Assembly (NCBI GenBank): GCA_027943335.1
Contig: BSBK01006035.1
Location: 186,001 to 250,000 of the forward strand
Length of the DNA: 64,000 nucleotides
Direction of reading: 5' to 3'
Source: Chamaecyparis obtusa
Lineage: Eukaryota; Streptophyta; Pinopsida; Cupressales; Cupressaceae
Below, piece after piece: positions 10,436 through 22,037 of the stretch. The notes beneath the pieces were generated by a model. The model ran no database searches. It worked only from the letters and a program-made list of their open reading frames with translations, and had not been told where the DNA came from. A program made the position numbers and the translations under genes. Position 1 is the first letter of the stretch; the number at the start of each line of letters is the position of its first letter.

Positions 10436-13150
10436 TTGTTCCTACAGTGTGGTAGAATGGGTGGTGATTTAGTAAGGCATGAGCCTTCTGACCATATAGT
10501 GTCGTTAAATGATCTTCCAAGTCAACAATTGTTTGAGCAAAAAGGTTGGCTAGATTGTTCTTTAAAGCTGGATGCCATTGATGATGAGGTAGCCTTTCAG
10601 TTTTTGAATACTCTGAGAGATGGAGTTGCAGTAGTTAAAGGTCTTTGTGTTGAGTGCAATGAAGAAATCATTGCTAAAGTATCTGGTTTGCCACAAGAAG
10701 GAGAAAATTATGAGGACTTAGACCCTCTTTCAGCTCAGTCACAGTTTACATTACGTGGTGACCTTGGGTTGATTGTTGACAGGAAGTAAGGAACATCAAG
10801 GCTCTCTTTACCAAATGAATATATGCAGCCAACATTGTACATTATGAAGTACTTCACCAGTGAGGGTCGATATACTTGGATGCATGGGTTACATTTCAAA
10901 ATTCTCAGCAGCCTATGTCATGCGAACAAATCGACCTAAATCTTTCCAATTTTCTATTCAATATTTTGACAAAGCAAGCTGTGAATGTACAAATGGGTAA
11001 GCCTCAATTTGTATCTCATCATTGTTTAATAAAATGTAGACAGGGAATTAAACAAATGTGCATTAGGAAAATGACAAGAATTTTTAGATATTGATGAAAT
11101 TAAGCCTAAAACGGTCGACCCTAGAGGTCAAGGGTTGGGAAGACAAGAGAAAATAACCCAAGGCATTGTTAAAATTGTTGAAAGATTTGAAACCACTTAT
11201 GAAGCTTCCACCTCTAGCCCTAGGCCTACCAGAAAGAACATTATTGAACCCACTTCCACTAATTTCTAGAAAGATAAGGATAAAGAGTTTGTTGCTTCAC
11301 AAAACCCCCATTCTTCCATAAAAACTAGGTCTACTAGAAGATGAGGAAAAGGAGAGGCCCTTGAAACTAAGGAGTTAACCCCAAAATCACGACGTGACAC
11401 AAAGGAAAGTAATGCAAGGACTATTGAAACTCCTTTGCCAAAAAAGAAGAGAGCACCAAAAGAACCTCCTTCAGCTTCTGCTCATGGAGCATCTTCTAGT
11501 AAAAGGAGGCAGAAAAACCCTAAACACTCATCTGGAACTCTTGTCTGGTGAAGTGTTTGGTTTGCTCTTGATTTTCCCCAGGATAAGATATCTACACCTC
11601 CTGTAGTTAATTTGGATTCCTTAGAGTTTTTTGAAACTCCTTCAACAAAGAATATGGAAAATACAAGTAATGAATGGATAAACAGTGAGAGTTTTCCATC
11701 TCTAAGTGTGCATGATGTCGCTGTGTTCCCAAATGAACCACTTGTGCAAAATGAAGAAAATAAACCTAATTTTATTATTATTGATAGTGATAAATAATGT
11801 TCATAATTAGGAGAAGATGATGAAACATATGACTCCACTGATGTTGATGATAACTCCTATGGAGGAGACATTCCATTTGATCAAAATGTTCTTGCAACAT
11901 CAAAGGAATTTCCCTCTAAAGATTTCCCTAAAATTAACATGGATACTGTCAATACTATTTTTGAGAAGCTAACACAGGATGGGTTAGACACCCTTTCCCA
12001 CCTGGCCGAACAATGTACAGAAAATAATCCTAAGAGGGCCATTATTTTATGGGTAGATAAAAATTCCATGGGAAATAAGGAAAAAGGGATTCCTAATCTA
12101 TCCCTAGGATGGACTAATGTTAATGGTCAAGGACCAATGCCACCCCCAAACTTATCTTCTCCCTTAACAGCTGGGTTGAGTTTATATCAACAAATGTTAC
12201 TAGAAAAAGTATAGTGGCAGTTAGAGAAGAAGAGGTTGAAACAGATTATTTATGAGCAAGCTCATCAAATTGAACAACAATCATATAAGATTGGGGTATT
12301 GGAAGAAAAAGTTACACAGCTTACCGAACTTGTTCCATAACTGATGAAGTGTAGGTCACCTTCTTAGGTGTATGCACTGCTCCTCAAAGAACAATTTCTA
12401 AATTATCAATTAACTAGAGAAGTTGAAGGACTTAGTCCTTCGGTCTCTACACCACATGAGTTTTATGATGCATTTCATTCTTCCCCAATGCACATTAAGA
12501 ATTTTTTATGTGAATTGTATCTACAGAGATTGGAATTCTCTTATGTATGTAGGAGATATCCGACTCCAGGCCTTCATGTATTGGGTACATAACAAAATTA
12601 GTTGGGAACACCAAGCTCAACCTCATAGAGGTGATGAAATGTTAATGCCACTATATATTAGACCTAAAACTAAGGAGGTAAGCAAGACATTTTATGACTG
12701 AGTAAAAGTTACATTGAAAAATAGTGGTAAGTAGAATATTTATCCCTTAAGAGAAAGGGCTTTCAAAGATTATGAGGAATTCACGACCATAGAGATCCAT
12801 ACAACCATTGCACCCAGTACTCATAGATGGGTAAGGATACCTAGAGAATTAAGGGCTAAGGAGCCCCATTCCCCACAAAATTTGACCTTGGCCAGTCGAA
12901 GAGCTCCATGGTATTTAATGTTGGGTAGAACTAAAACCAGCTATTGCTTTCCCTTGAAATTCCAGCCACCTATTCTTATGCATCCTTTGTTAGGAATGAA
13001 TGAAGATGCAGATGAGCATGATATGGCAGTTGAGGTGAACAGGTGGAACAATTTAGAAGCATACAAGGGCTACCTAAACTACAAGGAGTGAGCATCTAGG
13101 TAGCGGATTGTAGAGGACTTGCGCATGAAGGCCAGGATAAAAAATTGTAT
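10436..13150 (+). pseudogene. gypsy A accessory 3' ORF (putative plant transposon protein domain)
   Basis: A long, decayed coding region after pol. The best preserved part (10436-10789) carries GWLDCSLKL, a VAFQF block and an EEIIAKVSGLPQEGE block, continuing with LPNEYMQPTLYIMKYFT and RYTWMHGLHFKILSSL. This pattern fits the plant retrotransposon accessory domain annotated as 'putative plant transposon protein' (inference from memory of the family). Then follow a basic stretch (about 11436-11530) with PKKKRAPK and SSSKRRQK, resembling nuclear localisation signals, an acidic region (11600-12100), a short coiled-coil-like piece (12210-12340) and a C-terminal block (12420-13091). There are several stops and frame changes. 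The likely start is within 10436-10460. Confidence 0.6.
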
Positions 13151-13173
13151 GCTTGTAGGAGGACCAACAAGAC

Positions 13174-13189
13174 TTTAAGCTTGGGGGAA
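13174..13189 (+). other. polypurine tract of gypsy A
   Basis: TTAAGCTTGGGGGAA lies immediately before TGATGAGCC, the presumed 3' LTR start at 13190. A G-rich tract after the last ORF is the usual plus-strand primer of Athila/Tat elements. Confidence 0.7.
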
Positions 13190-13276
13190 TGATGAGCCAT
13201 ATTAATGGCATGTTTTATGTTGTTTTTATGTGACTTGTTAGGGTGTTTTTATATGGTTTTATGCAAACTTGGATGA

Positions 13277-14564
13277 TGTTATTGTTATCTCTATTTGCGC
13301 ATTAAAGATTGTCATTAGTATCAAAGATAATCAGTCGGTTACCTATGCTATATAGTCGGTAAAAGAAAGTACTTCAAGCTACACATGCTAGTTGGTTACT
13401 ACATAAGCCTATACACCAAGATTATCTCAAGGCATACCGAGAACAAAAGATTTTAGTTCACACCGAGCACTAGAGTAGTTTTACTGAGCATCAGTGTACA
13501 CCGATACTGAGTGTCAGTAAACACCAAGCAGACTGGACACCAAGCGCCAATGTAACTACCAAGCAATGTTGATAGTGTTTACCGAGCAATACAAAAAATG
13601 GCATAGTAATCAGTTTTGGCACATCTATCTATGCAGATATTTACAAAAGAATCATAAAATGTTTTACCAAGATCGAGGATCATTTATTATAGGTTCATTC
13701 ATTAATTATGATGATGATCTCTATGTAATTGCTGATCTAGGTTAATTTTTGTACACCATAGATGATGATCTCATAGTAACCTAATTTTGTTAAGCGGAAA
13801 AAGTAGTATGCTATATATTTGTATTTCATGTCATTTTGACATAAGCTTGACAAGGAATAAAACAAGCGAAAGAGATCTTGATGCAGAAGCCTACTTCAAG
13901 ATATCAGTTATCAGATAGAGAAGAGAAGAATTCAAAGATATTTAGATTAAGCAGAATCAGACAAGGCTACCGAGTAGTTTAGAGACAAGATCTACACATA
14001 CAAAGGTGATATCTATTCTATACTACATTGATCTGTATTAGACAAGGTTGAGTTGTTAATTGCAGATACATCTTGTTATTTTCTAATCATTGTGACAGAG
14101 TTTGGTAAAATCTTTTAACAGAGTAGACCTAACAGTCTTTTTGTAAATCTCTTAACCGAGTACACAATCAAGTAGTGTTGTTGAAATCCTATAACTAGGT
14201 AGATCTAGCTAATCTAAATTGTTACTCCTAATAGGGTAAGATCACCAGAAGTGATCACAACTTGTAGCCTTAACTGAAATACTTTATTATTTTTAGTAGT
14301 GAAGATTTGTGGGTGTCATCCCCATCGTAGTTTTTACCTTCTAACAAGGGTTTCTACATTACCAAAATACTTGTGTTATGTGATTGATTTATTGTTGATT
14401 TCATGCTATTTACTTTTACAAGTTAATTAAATGAATGATGCATATAATGGATACAGTACATAGTTGAGTTTACTACTATTTGTTGATAAAGTTTTGGGAG
14501 TTAAAGTTTTTGAGGGCACTGATTCACCCCTCCCCTCTCAGTACCCTATCTCTCCATTCCAATA
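13277..14564 (+). repeat. solo copia-type LTR
   Basis: Begins TGTTATTGTTATC and ends near CCATTCCAATA. Close to its end it carries two blocks shared with the other copia LTRs here: the CCCCATCGTAGTTTTTACC...GGGTTTCTACATTACC region (about 14318-14360) and GATTCACCCCTCCCCTCTCAG (14521-14541). It contains many ACCGAG/ACCAAG-type short words (13430-13600). No primer site or coding follows, so I call it solo. I did not find a clear 5-base target duplication, so the ends are approximate. Confidence 0.5.
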
Positions 14565-15440
14565 GTTATATGTATGGTTTTTATATGTGCAAGCTCATGG
14601 TCAATACTTTTAAATACTTTATAGTTCAGCAATATATGTGATCTAAGTTGGAACTTATGGTTAAAACTTATGAATAGAATATGATAGATGAATTAAGTAG
14701 ATATATGTGTGTTATTTAATGTTCATCTCTCCTAAGTTATTTTAGGTTAGGATTCCTACAACTGCATATCATGCAAGAGTTAGTTAATGAGATGATGTCT
14801 TTTCTGATTTAAATGATGCAAATATATGTGTTTCAAATTTGGCATGTGTTACTAACTCCATGCAGGAACAAGTCAACGACACATTCATTTGGGAAATGTG
14901 GTGGAATTGATAGGATCAACTCTCCAACTAAAAATAAAGGCATAATTATGCATTACTCTTCTTTGTAGCGGTCAACCAGTTTTTCATTATACTTGGACGC
15001 ATATATAGAAGCACGACTTGCTATATTTCTGGAAGACTTATTCTTGAAAGTTATTGATTCTGTTGTATAAAATTATGAATCTTATTGATCCTCATTGTTG
15101 GAGTGATCATAGTTTTAGGAGTTATTTTCTTAGTGTTTTCATATAAATAATCAATTGAATTAACTTTCAGAAGATTAGAGAAAGTTAGGAAAGTTATTGT
15201 AATTCTAAAAATAGCAAATAGGATTCAGTTCTGTTTTACTTCAAGTGTACCTTTAAATGAATGAATAGAATGTACTTTTCAAGTTCTATCTTTTTATCTT
15301 GATCATTTCCTATTCACTCATCCAAGGGGGCCCACTTGGTGAGTGAATTCTATTGTTAGTTAGGATCTATTTCATGCTTTCTTAGATTTAGAGAGAACTC
15401 TATTGTTTCTGAAGCTGTTGGTAGCATAAATAATGAGTAG

Positions 15441-15454
15441 TGCCTATATAAAAG
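15441..15454 (+). promoter_or_regulatory. TATA box in the gypsy A LTR
   Basis: GCCTATATAAAAGG, followed about 45 bases later by an AATAAA-like signal (about 15497), as in a plant LTR U3/R region. A sequence match only. Confidence 0.5.
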
Positions 15455-15823
15455 GCATATAGAGAAGTACCTAAAATTTTTTTATTGTTTTCAATATAAT
15501 AAACCTATTCCTTTCTCCTAGCTTAGCATTTCAAGCTTTCAAGTATTTAAATTCAATAGTCTAGATAAGTGTCAATTAAGATAGTTTGGAGCATATACTT
15601 TGTTGACACTATTTCAAGTCTACGTCCCTATTTGATACTATAAATTAGATAAATGAGTTAATTAGTTTCTATTTAAGATGTCCAATCTTGAATGAATGAG
15701 TGTAATGCTCTAAGTTTATAAGATATTTATTTGGCTGATCACAACCTAGATAGCCTTCAATTTTTATATGTACACTTCTTCTTGATAGATTCTTTGAATT
15801 TATTATATTTTGCACCATCATGT

Positions 15824-17303
15824 TGTTAGAAATTGGCATGTTGAATGTGCTTTCATTAATTTCAACATATCAAAAGAATCACAGGGATGTCAACATGTTA
15901 GAATAATTCATAAGAATTGACTAGAAGATCTAGTTGTTGGATGCTAACTGAACTGTTGCAAGTTAGCCGGTGGAATAGGATGTTAAGAAGTTAGGTGAGG
16001 TCCAAATATTGAAGATATTAAGTCATGCATGTGGGATATTGTTGATGAGTTTAAATTCTTAGTTCATTCCAAGTTTTAGAGAATAACATGAAGATTTGAG
16101 TATGATTCAAGGTTAGATTTGGTGACTCACAGACAAAGTGACAATTAGTGTTGACAAGTAGACAAAAAAGGGTTTGGTGTGTTGAATCAAGATGGAATCT
16201 ATTAGATCACACTTAGGAGTGTGTTTGGGACATACTGAAGTGTCCTCAACTCAAAGGGTTAATACTTCAGAAGTCTGCATGGCCCATAATTTTATTGTCT
16301 TAGAGCTTAGTGTCAATGTTCTCGAGGAATAAGTGAAAAAGGGTTGGCAAATCTAATGGTTGCAGAGGATTTCTGTAGATGAGCATTTATAAGGATGCTA
16401 TAGGATGTTCTTGAAGTATGTTCTTGATGAGTTGGTGATAATAATGGATCAAAAGGATTTGATTGGTGGAATTTTTTTTATCAATAATAATATTTTTATT
16501 ATTATTCTTGTTCTTGTCCGACTAGGTTGGTAAATCATGTTACGCAAGTGGTAAACCATGAAATCTAAGAGATTATGATCTCTAGGTGGTTTCTAAAGGT
16601 TTCTATTTGGACTGGATGATCAAAGATAGATTTGAATATGAGATTTAGTGTGGTGATTTGAAAAGAAGATGAGTTAGGGTTTGGTGACCTAATTCTTGAT
16701 ATAAGAAGATGAATTAGGGAAACATTCAATTGCAGATCACAGATGTGGATGATAGAGGGTGCTAGTAGAGGAAGAGTTTGGTTGTGATATGATCATAAGT
16801 GGTTCAAAAATAGGTTGAATAGGGATCTACATTGTATTACATTAGAGTTGTATCAGACATGAGGTAGATGTCATTTTCTCAATTCAAAAAATCTTAGATC
16901 ATTATAGTGATCAATTTGTAAGGTAGTGAGCCTTCCTCAAGGTTGTAGCTCAAGGATTTTCATTTGAGCAGTGAGCTCTAGGTAGTGAGCCTAAAGTCAT
17001 ATGCATTCTCCATACATTATAATAGGTTTATACTTCTAACAAGGTATTTACTTATTGTGGGTAATCATCCCCATTGTGGTTTTTCCCTTAGCAGGGTTTC
17101 CATGATAAAAAAATATTGTGTCAACTTGTGTGGATGTGTTTCCAATTTGTGTATACATGCATGCTTTATATTTCATTTGACCAAATCACATTTAAGGGTA
17201 CACAAGTTTATGAGTTTTGGGGGTTTAAGGGTTTGGAGGTTAAGATCTTAGGAACAACTAATTCACCCCCCACTATTAGTTGTTCTCTATCATATTATCA
17301 ACA
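15824..17303 (+). repeat. copia-type LTR, plus strand, apparently solo
   Basis: Starts TGTTAGAAATTGGCATG and ends ATTATCAACA. The end carries the same two blocks as the other copia LTRs: CCCCATTGTGGTTTTTCCC...AGGGTTTCC (17067-17101) and CTAATTCACCCCCCACTATTAG (17257-17279). The following bases are not a tRNA-complementary primer site and no plus-strand gag follows. No clear target duplication was found. The open frames at 16985-17346 lie inside the LTR and are not genes. Confidence 0.55.
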
Positions 17304-18560
17304 CTTGAAACAATCCAGTCTCAATAATATTTACCAGATCATCTAGTAACACATATAAAACCTCATAAACAACAATATTATTACTTATCAAATGACCATC
17401 CAACATATCCTCTATTTCCATTCTTCTCTCCAAAGAGAAACCAAACCACATATCATCAATCTTGTCAAACTCTCCTCCCACTATCATTTGAATGATATTA
17501 GAATCCACAGAGTCATATTCTAATGAAGAAACATTATCCTTTTATACTTCCTATTCTTCCTTTACTTCTACATATTTTTCACTCTCTCTTCTTATTTTTC
17601 ATTGGTCTTCCTCTTCTTCAATCCTAGAGGGGAATCACTAATAATAATCTCTAATTCTATTTTACTAGAGGGGGAACTCTCCTCAATATTACTCATAGGC
17701 ACTGCACCAGATACAACTAAACTGGAACCAATACTCATATGCAAAGATATAAAATATGCCTTACAAGTGTCCATCTTGTTTTCCAACATCTCAAGATATC
17801 TGTAAATCTATTTTCTGATAGGAGTGCCAAACCTCCACTCAGTATCCTCTCTACCAAGTAGGGATCTCAGAAAATAAAATACTAATCACATGACTAGAGA
17901 CCCAAACCAAAATGCATATCCTCTCTCTAATGACATCTTAACATTTTAAAGGAAATTTTCCAATAATAGACTACATAAATCAAATTGGATTCTTTCGTTC
18001 ACCATTTTATGTGTAATATAAATAGCTACAAAAAATGTAGCACCTTCATGATTTTGAAAGAAACTTTTATAAGTAATTTCATAAGGTACATACCTTTCCA
18101 CCAGATCAAAAAGTGTGTTAATCAAGAGAGCATGCTAATCTTTGTCGATATTAGTCTAATTCTGCACATCCTTGTAATTCACTGACTTCTTCTAGGAAGA
18201 TCTCTAACACTACACAACCCAATGATATCCTCAATCACCTCCTTCATTATTGCATAAAGTTTATCCAATAATGTTTTTTTTTGTCCTAAACTAACTTAGC
18301 ATAAACAAGATTGATTATTTTTCAACAAACTAGGGGAACTCTCCCCAAATGTCCAAACCTAGGGCACAAATTCTCTACAACCCTTGTGCAATCAACCCTA
18401 CTTCCAATTGCCTAATTTTTCCAACATCTTCTACATGGTGGCACCATATTCATAAACAACCATTCTCAATTCCATCCTTGCACAATTTTTCTAATCACCA
18501 ACAAGATCTGGAAACAATCTCATTTTTTCCTCTTTTCAACAGTGACAAATGATTTGAAAA
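17290..18560 (-). pseudogene. unidentified decayed coding region, accessory-ORF-like
   Basis: Reading the minus strand from about 18560 to 17290 gives several open pieces in compatible frames. One around 18110-17850 (LVERYVPYEITY, MVNERIQFDLCSLLLENFL, SLERGYAFWFGSLVM) resembles in style the accessory 3' ORF of gypsy A, and is followed by a Ser/Glu-rich, then acidic tail (17789-17290). I cannot assign a function. It may be the 3' ORF of another gypsy element, orphaned by later insertions. Many stops. Confidence 0.35.
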
Positions 18561-18787
18561 GTTACCTTTATTAACATTAATTCCTCATGATTACATTTCC
18601 TATCAAGAATTTATATCACCGACGCAATTAGTCATACAATGCACATCAATCAAACTGAAATATATGCAATAATGAATTAATACTCAATCCTACCAAAGAC
18701 ACAACATATGTAGATGGTATCAAAATTAAGTAGGGGAAGTGACAAATATAGCATTTTAATACTCCCCCCTAAGCCAAAGCATTAGGA
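18561..18787. other. AT-rich spacer, no gene seen
   Basis: Separates the minus-strand remnants at 17290-18560 from the copia C gag. A short C-run (CTCCCCCCTAAG, near 18760) could be a polypurine tract on the minus strand, but no LTR follows on its left. Confidence 0.4.
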
Positions 18788-19930
18788 TCAATTACTAGAA
18801 GAGATAGTATTGGGATCCGATACCACAAAATTTACTTCACCGACATCTTTCTTCTTCCAAACCATGATTATATTTTGAGATTCATCTAAAACCATGACAT
18901 TATTATCATTCTTAGATTTTATTGGAGCACCACTAGATCTGCCAATGTTAGCATAATGACTGATCTTACCATATTTGAAACAATTAACATTCATCTCTCC
19001 TTATCTCACTCTAGATCTGCATTGATTATCCTTGTGACCATAATTATGATGCATGTAAATTTACATGAAAGTTATTGTTCATTTCATTTCTCTTAACCAA
19101 ATTAGACACATGATTCTACATTGAATTTTCTTGTGACCAAACTTATGAAAATTAAAGAATTTAACATTTTGTTCCTTCTTGATCTTCTATTCAATAACCT
19201 TATGACCAAAATTATTGCATAAGAAAAAATAACTATTAAAAGATAAGTACCTTTGAGAATTTGGTTGCCTAAATGGAGGTCTTCTTTGTAGATTTTCCCT
19301 AATTCTTAACCTTTCTTGTTACTTTAGATTTTTCTTCTTCCTCAACTTCCTTGCCTTTCTCTTTGTTCTTCATATCTAAACACTCATCGGTGAAACCTAA
19401 TCCTTGTCCTTATTACCTTCCTAAAGGGCTAAGAGTTTATCCAAAATAGTGCTACTTTCATAAATATTTTCTTCATATTTCAACTTCCTTAATTCTTTAT
19501 CCAACTTCTCATTTTCATCTGTCTTATGCTTGATGATATTCTTGAAATTTTCTTCAATTTTATTCAATTCCTCCATTTTATATTTGATGATATCTTTTAG
19601 ATCTCCTTTGGTCTTCCTGAAATTCTCTTTGAGAAATTCTTCTATGTTATTTCAATCATTTAGTTGTTTCTCCAAACTCGCCACCTTTTCTTTTGACTCC
19701 TTCAATTCTTGTCTTACTTCCTTGTGTCTTACTTTGAATTTATAGATCTATTCCCTCAGCTTTGAGATACATGCATTTGCTTCATTAATGTTTTCTTTTA
19801 GCTCATGATTCTCTGATTGGGTGCTCTCAATGTCATCCATCATGATCTTCCAATCTTTATCAGAATAGTATTTTCCTTCCATCTATTCAAGCATCCTAGA
19901 TCTCCCTCAAGTGGTTAAGCTCTATCTACA
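18788..19930 (-). pseudogene. copia C gag fragment with long coiled coil and zinc knuckle
   Basis: Right to left: a charged coiled-coil region (about 19860-19440) with many Lys/Glu heptads, a middle region with stops, and a decayed zinc knuckle (CFKYGKISHYANI, near 18970) in which the second Cys is Tyr and the last Cys is gone. It ends in a short open stretch at 18788. Protease and the rest of pol do not follow, so the element is truncated on its 3' side. It lies directly inside the 5' LTR at 19944. Confidence 0.6.
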
Positions 19931-19943
19931 AGGGACCAAGCTT

Positions 19944-20551
19944 TGTTTAAATAAATTGAATAATTGTGAGGGGGGTGAATTAGTTATACCAAAACACTTT
20001 TTACAAAATTGATTGAATCAGTAAAACCATAAACCATATAGATAATTAAAACTGAAAAATAACTTGAAAGAAAAATAACAACAAATACCATAATACCAAA
20101 TATAGTGTAGAAACCCAAGATGGGAAAAACCATAGAGAAACTAATTCTCATGAAAGTAAACATCAGTTAAGGTGACACTGGTTAAGGTGATTTTTACAAG
20201 GGGATCACTATCGGTTTGCTCACTGTCAATTGGGCTAACTACCCTGATACAAAAAAAAAAAGATGTTTTGTAGACAAAATGTGAACTGGTATGATTGCAT
20301 TTGCACATGCATGAAATAGTTCTAGCTAGTAGCACAGTAATCACCATTAACAAAAGATTTGGTTATAGATCTTCCAACACATATTCTGATCTTCTGCAAC
20401 CTTATATGTAAGCCTCCTTTTGATATCAAAGTAACTCTTCACTTATATCTACTTACACAATTTTTGTTAGATGTCTACACATAGAATCATACTCGCACCA
20501 CACCACCTTCATATTTATCTCATAGTCATACATCAGATACAAAATGATGTA

Positions 20552-20586
<35 letters not shown>

Positions 20587-21176
20587 CTGCCTAGCCACAA
20601 AACATGTCCGCTTGAGATACAAAAGATATTACAATATATATTAACACACTACCACTAGACCCAAAAATAGGTCATACATATGAACACTTTACATGTTACC
20701 ATAGGACCTAAAGATAGGTCACATATAAGATGAGCACATTTCATAGCACAATTAATGAAAGATAAATTTATTATGGGACTGACGAATTGCCACAACCAAG
20801 TCCATTACTTGATCTACAAAACTTTTGAACCAATTGATGGATAGAACCAAATGGAACTTATCCAAAAACAAAATACAATTGTCATATCAACAACTTTTGA
20901 TATACTACATGAAAGTCTAGGTAGCATAGATACTCGAAAGAACTCTAAGACACAACAACATTATGAATCCATCCAAAAATTTACACTACTTTGATTATTA
21001 AATAACATAGATGCACCGAGAACAAAATATATCCATTACTATAATCCATTACCAAAAAAAAAATTATATAATCTAAAACTAAACTGTACAATAATTAAGC
21101 ACAACTAATAGATAACTAACTGGTATAGACAAACAACCAATACAAGATTTTGACATCAATGACAACAATGCCAACA
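19944..21176 (-). repeat. 5' LTR of truncated copia C
   Basis: About 1233 bases. The start (TGTTTAAATAAATTG..GAGGGGGGTGAATTAGTTAT) and the AAACCCAAGATGGGAAAAACC block (about 20108-20130) match the copia B LTRs. It ends at GCCAACA. Compared with copia B, about nine bases of the primer site are deleted right at the junction (the ACCAAGCTTTG sequence runs directly into the LTR). It contains a (TG)n microsatellite at about 20556-20582. No interrupting insertion is seen, so it shows the undisturbed shape of this LTR family. Confidence 0.7.
20550..20584. repeat. (TG)n microsatellite
   Basis: A TATG/TG dinucleotide run within the copia C LTR, about 14 TG units long and flanked by ATGT variants. Confidence 0.95.
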
Positions 21177-21179
21177 TCT

Positions 21180-21802
21180 TCTCAATACACTCAAAAAAAG
21201 GATCAAAATTTTTAGATTTAATGGTCCATTCAGATGCCCACTTTGTAAGAATGAGTCAGAAGATGTGAATCATCTGATTCTATGATGTGCTTTCTCACAA
21301 TAGTGCTAGAAAATGTTAACGAATAAACTCAAATGGCTCACTCCATTTCTTGCCAAACTTTCAAACCTGATCATATATTGGAGAAGTAATGTTTCCAGAT
21401 CGATTTATTCAAGTATTTGGTTTTCTACTCGTACAACATTATAATGGGGAATCTAAAAGAATGAAATATTTCAAGATAAAATATTATGTCATACATGTTC
21501 TATTATTGTAAATGTTCTTTTGTATTTTATACTTTTGGATGATGCAAAGCAATGAGATCTTTCTTTTTTATCTCCACAATGTTGACCCAAAAAGGCCTTT
21601 ATTTGTTCATCTTATTTGCTCTTCTTCTATTTTCCTTTTAGTTCTACTACCTTTGGGGGACAAGATTAATTAATTGTAATTATTCTTGATATGAGTTATC
21701 ATTTGCGCATCTTGACCCAAAGTTAGCAGATCCCTTTGTGATTTTTTTGTAATGTGTTTTATTCCCCTTGATTTTTCTTTGTTTGGCGACATACCATAGA
21801 GG
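21180..21802 (+). pseudogene. LINE fragment with RT zinc-binding domain
   Basis: Immediately right of the copia C LTR, the plus strand reads CPLCKNESEDVNHLIL (21235-21282), the zf-RVT motif found near the C-terminus of plant L1 ORF2, followed by decayed continuation to about 21480 and AT-rich sequence to the copia B LTR. Several stops. This is a scrap caught between two LTRs, with no RT or endonuclease nearby. Confidence 0.6.
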
Positions 21803-22037
21803 TGTTGAACAGTCTTAGATAATTGAGAGGGAGGGGGGGTGAATCAATTATCATAAAATAATTTTCAATAAATTAATTTGGTGAAGACTTAATTTAATCA
21901 GATAAACATAACAAATATAAAGTTCAAAGCACAAAGGAACACCAAACATAATGAACACCAAATTTATGTGGAAAACCCAAGATGGGAAAAACCATAGAGA
22001 AACTAATTCTCATGAATAAAAACATTGGTTATGTATG

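Larger units (their letters stand above)
6129..15823 (+). mobile_element. Ty3/gypsy retrotransposon A (Athila/Tat type), 5' part outside window
   Basis: Plus-strand order is protease, RT, RNase H, integrase (gypsy order), then a long decayed extra ORF, a polypurine tract (13175-13189) and a 3' LTR. The LRSG-containing gag-pol junction, the protease end block, the RNase H style and the extra 3' ORF suggest the Athila/Tat branch rather than a chromovirus; no chromodomain is visible. Copia A is inserted upstream in this element, so its gag and 5' LTR, if present, are left of the window. The right boundary is approximate: TATA and polyA-like signals at 15443 and 15497 suggest the LTR runs on to about 15823, where another LTR starts. 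Confidence 0.8.
13190..15823 (+). repeat. 3' LTR of gypsy A, interrupted
   Basis: Starts TGATGAGCC after the polypurine tract. It is interrupted by a copia-type solo LTR at about 13277-14564 and resumes to about 15823. Support for the LTR: a TATA box GCCTATATAAAAGG at 15441-15454 and AATAAA at about 15497. No coding is seen. The 5' LTR is off-window, so the right boundary cannot be confirmed by pairing. Confidence 0.5.

Noticed and set aside
13277..17303. Reading the two plus-strand copia-type LTRs as one element's LTR pair
   Set aside because: Apart from the shared blocks near the ends they differ throughout, and the sequence between them looks like gypsy LTR, without gag or pol.
16985..17346. 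Two overlapping plus-strand open frames
   Set aside because: They lie inside the 15824-17303 LTR and contain its conserved end blocks.
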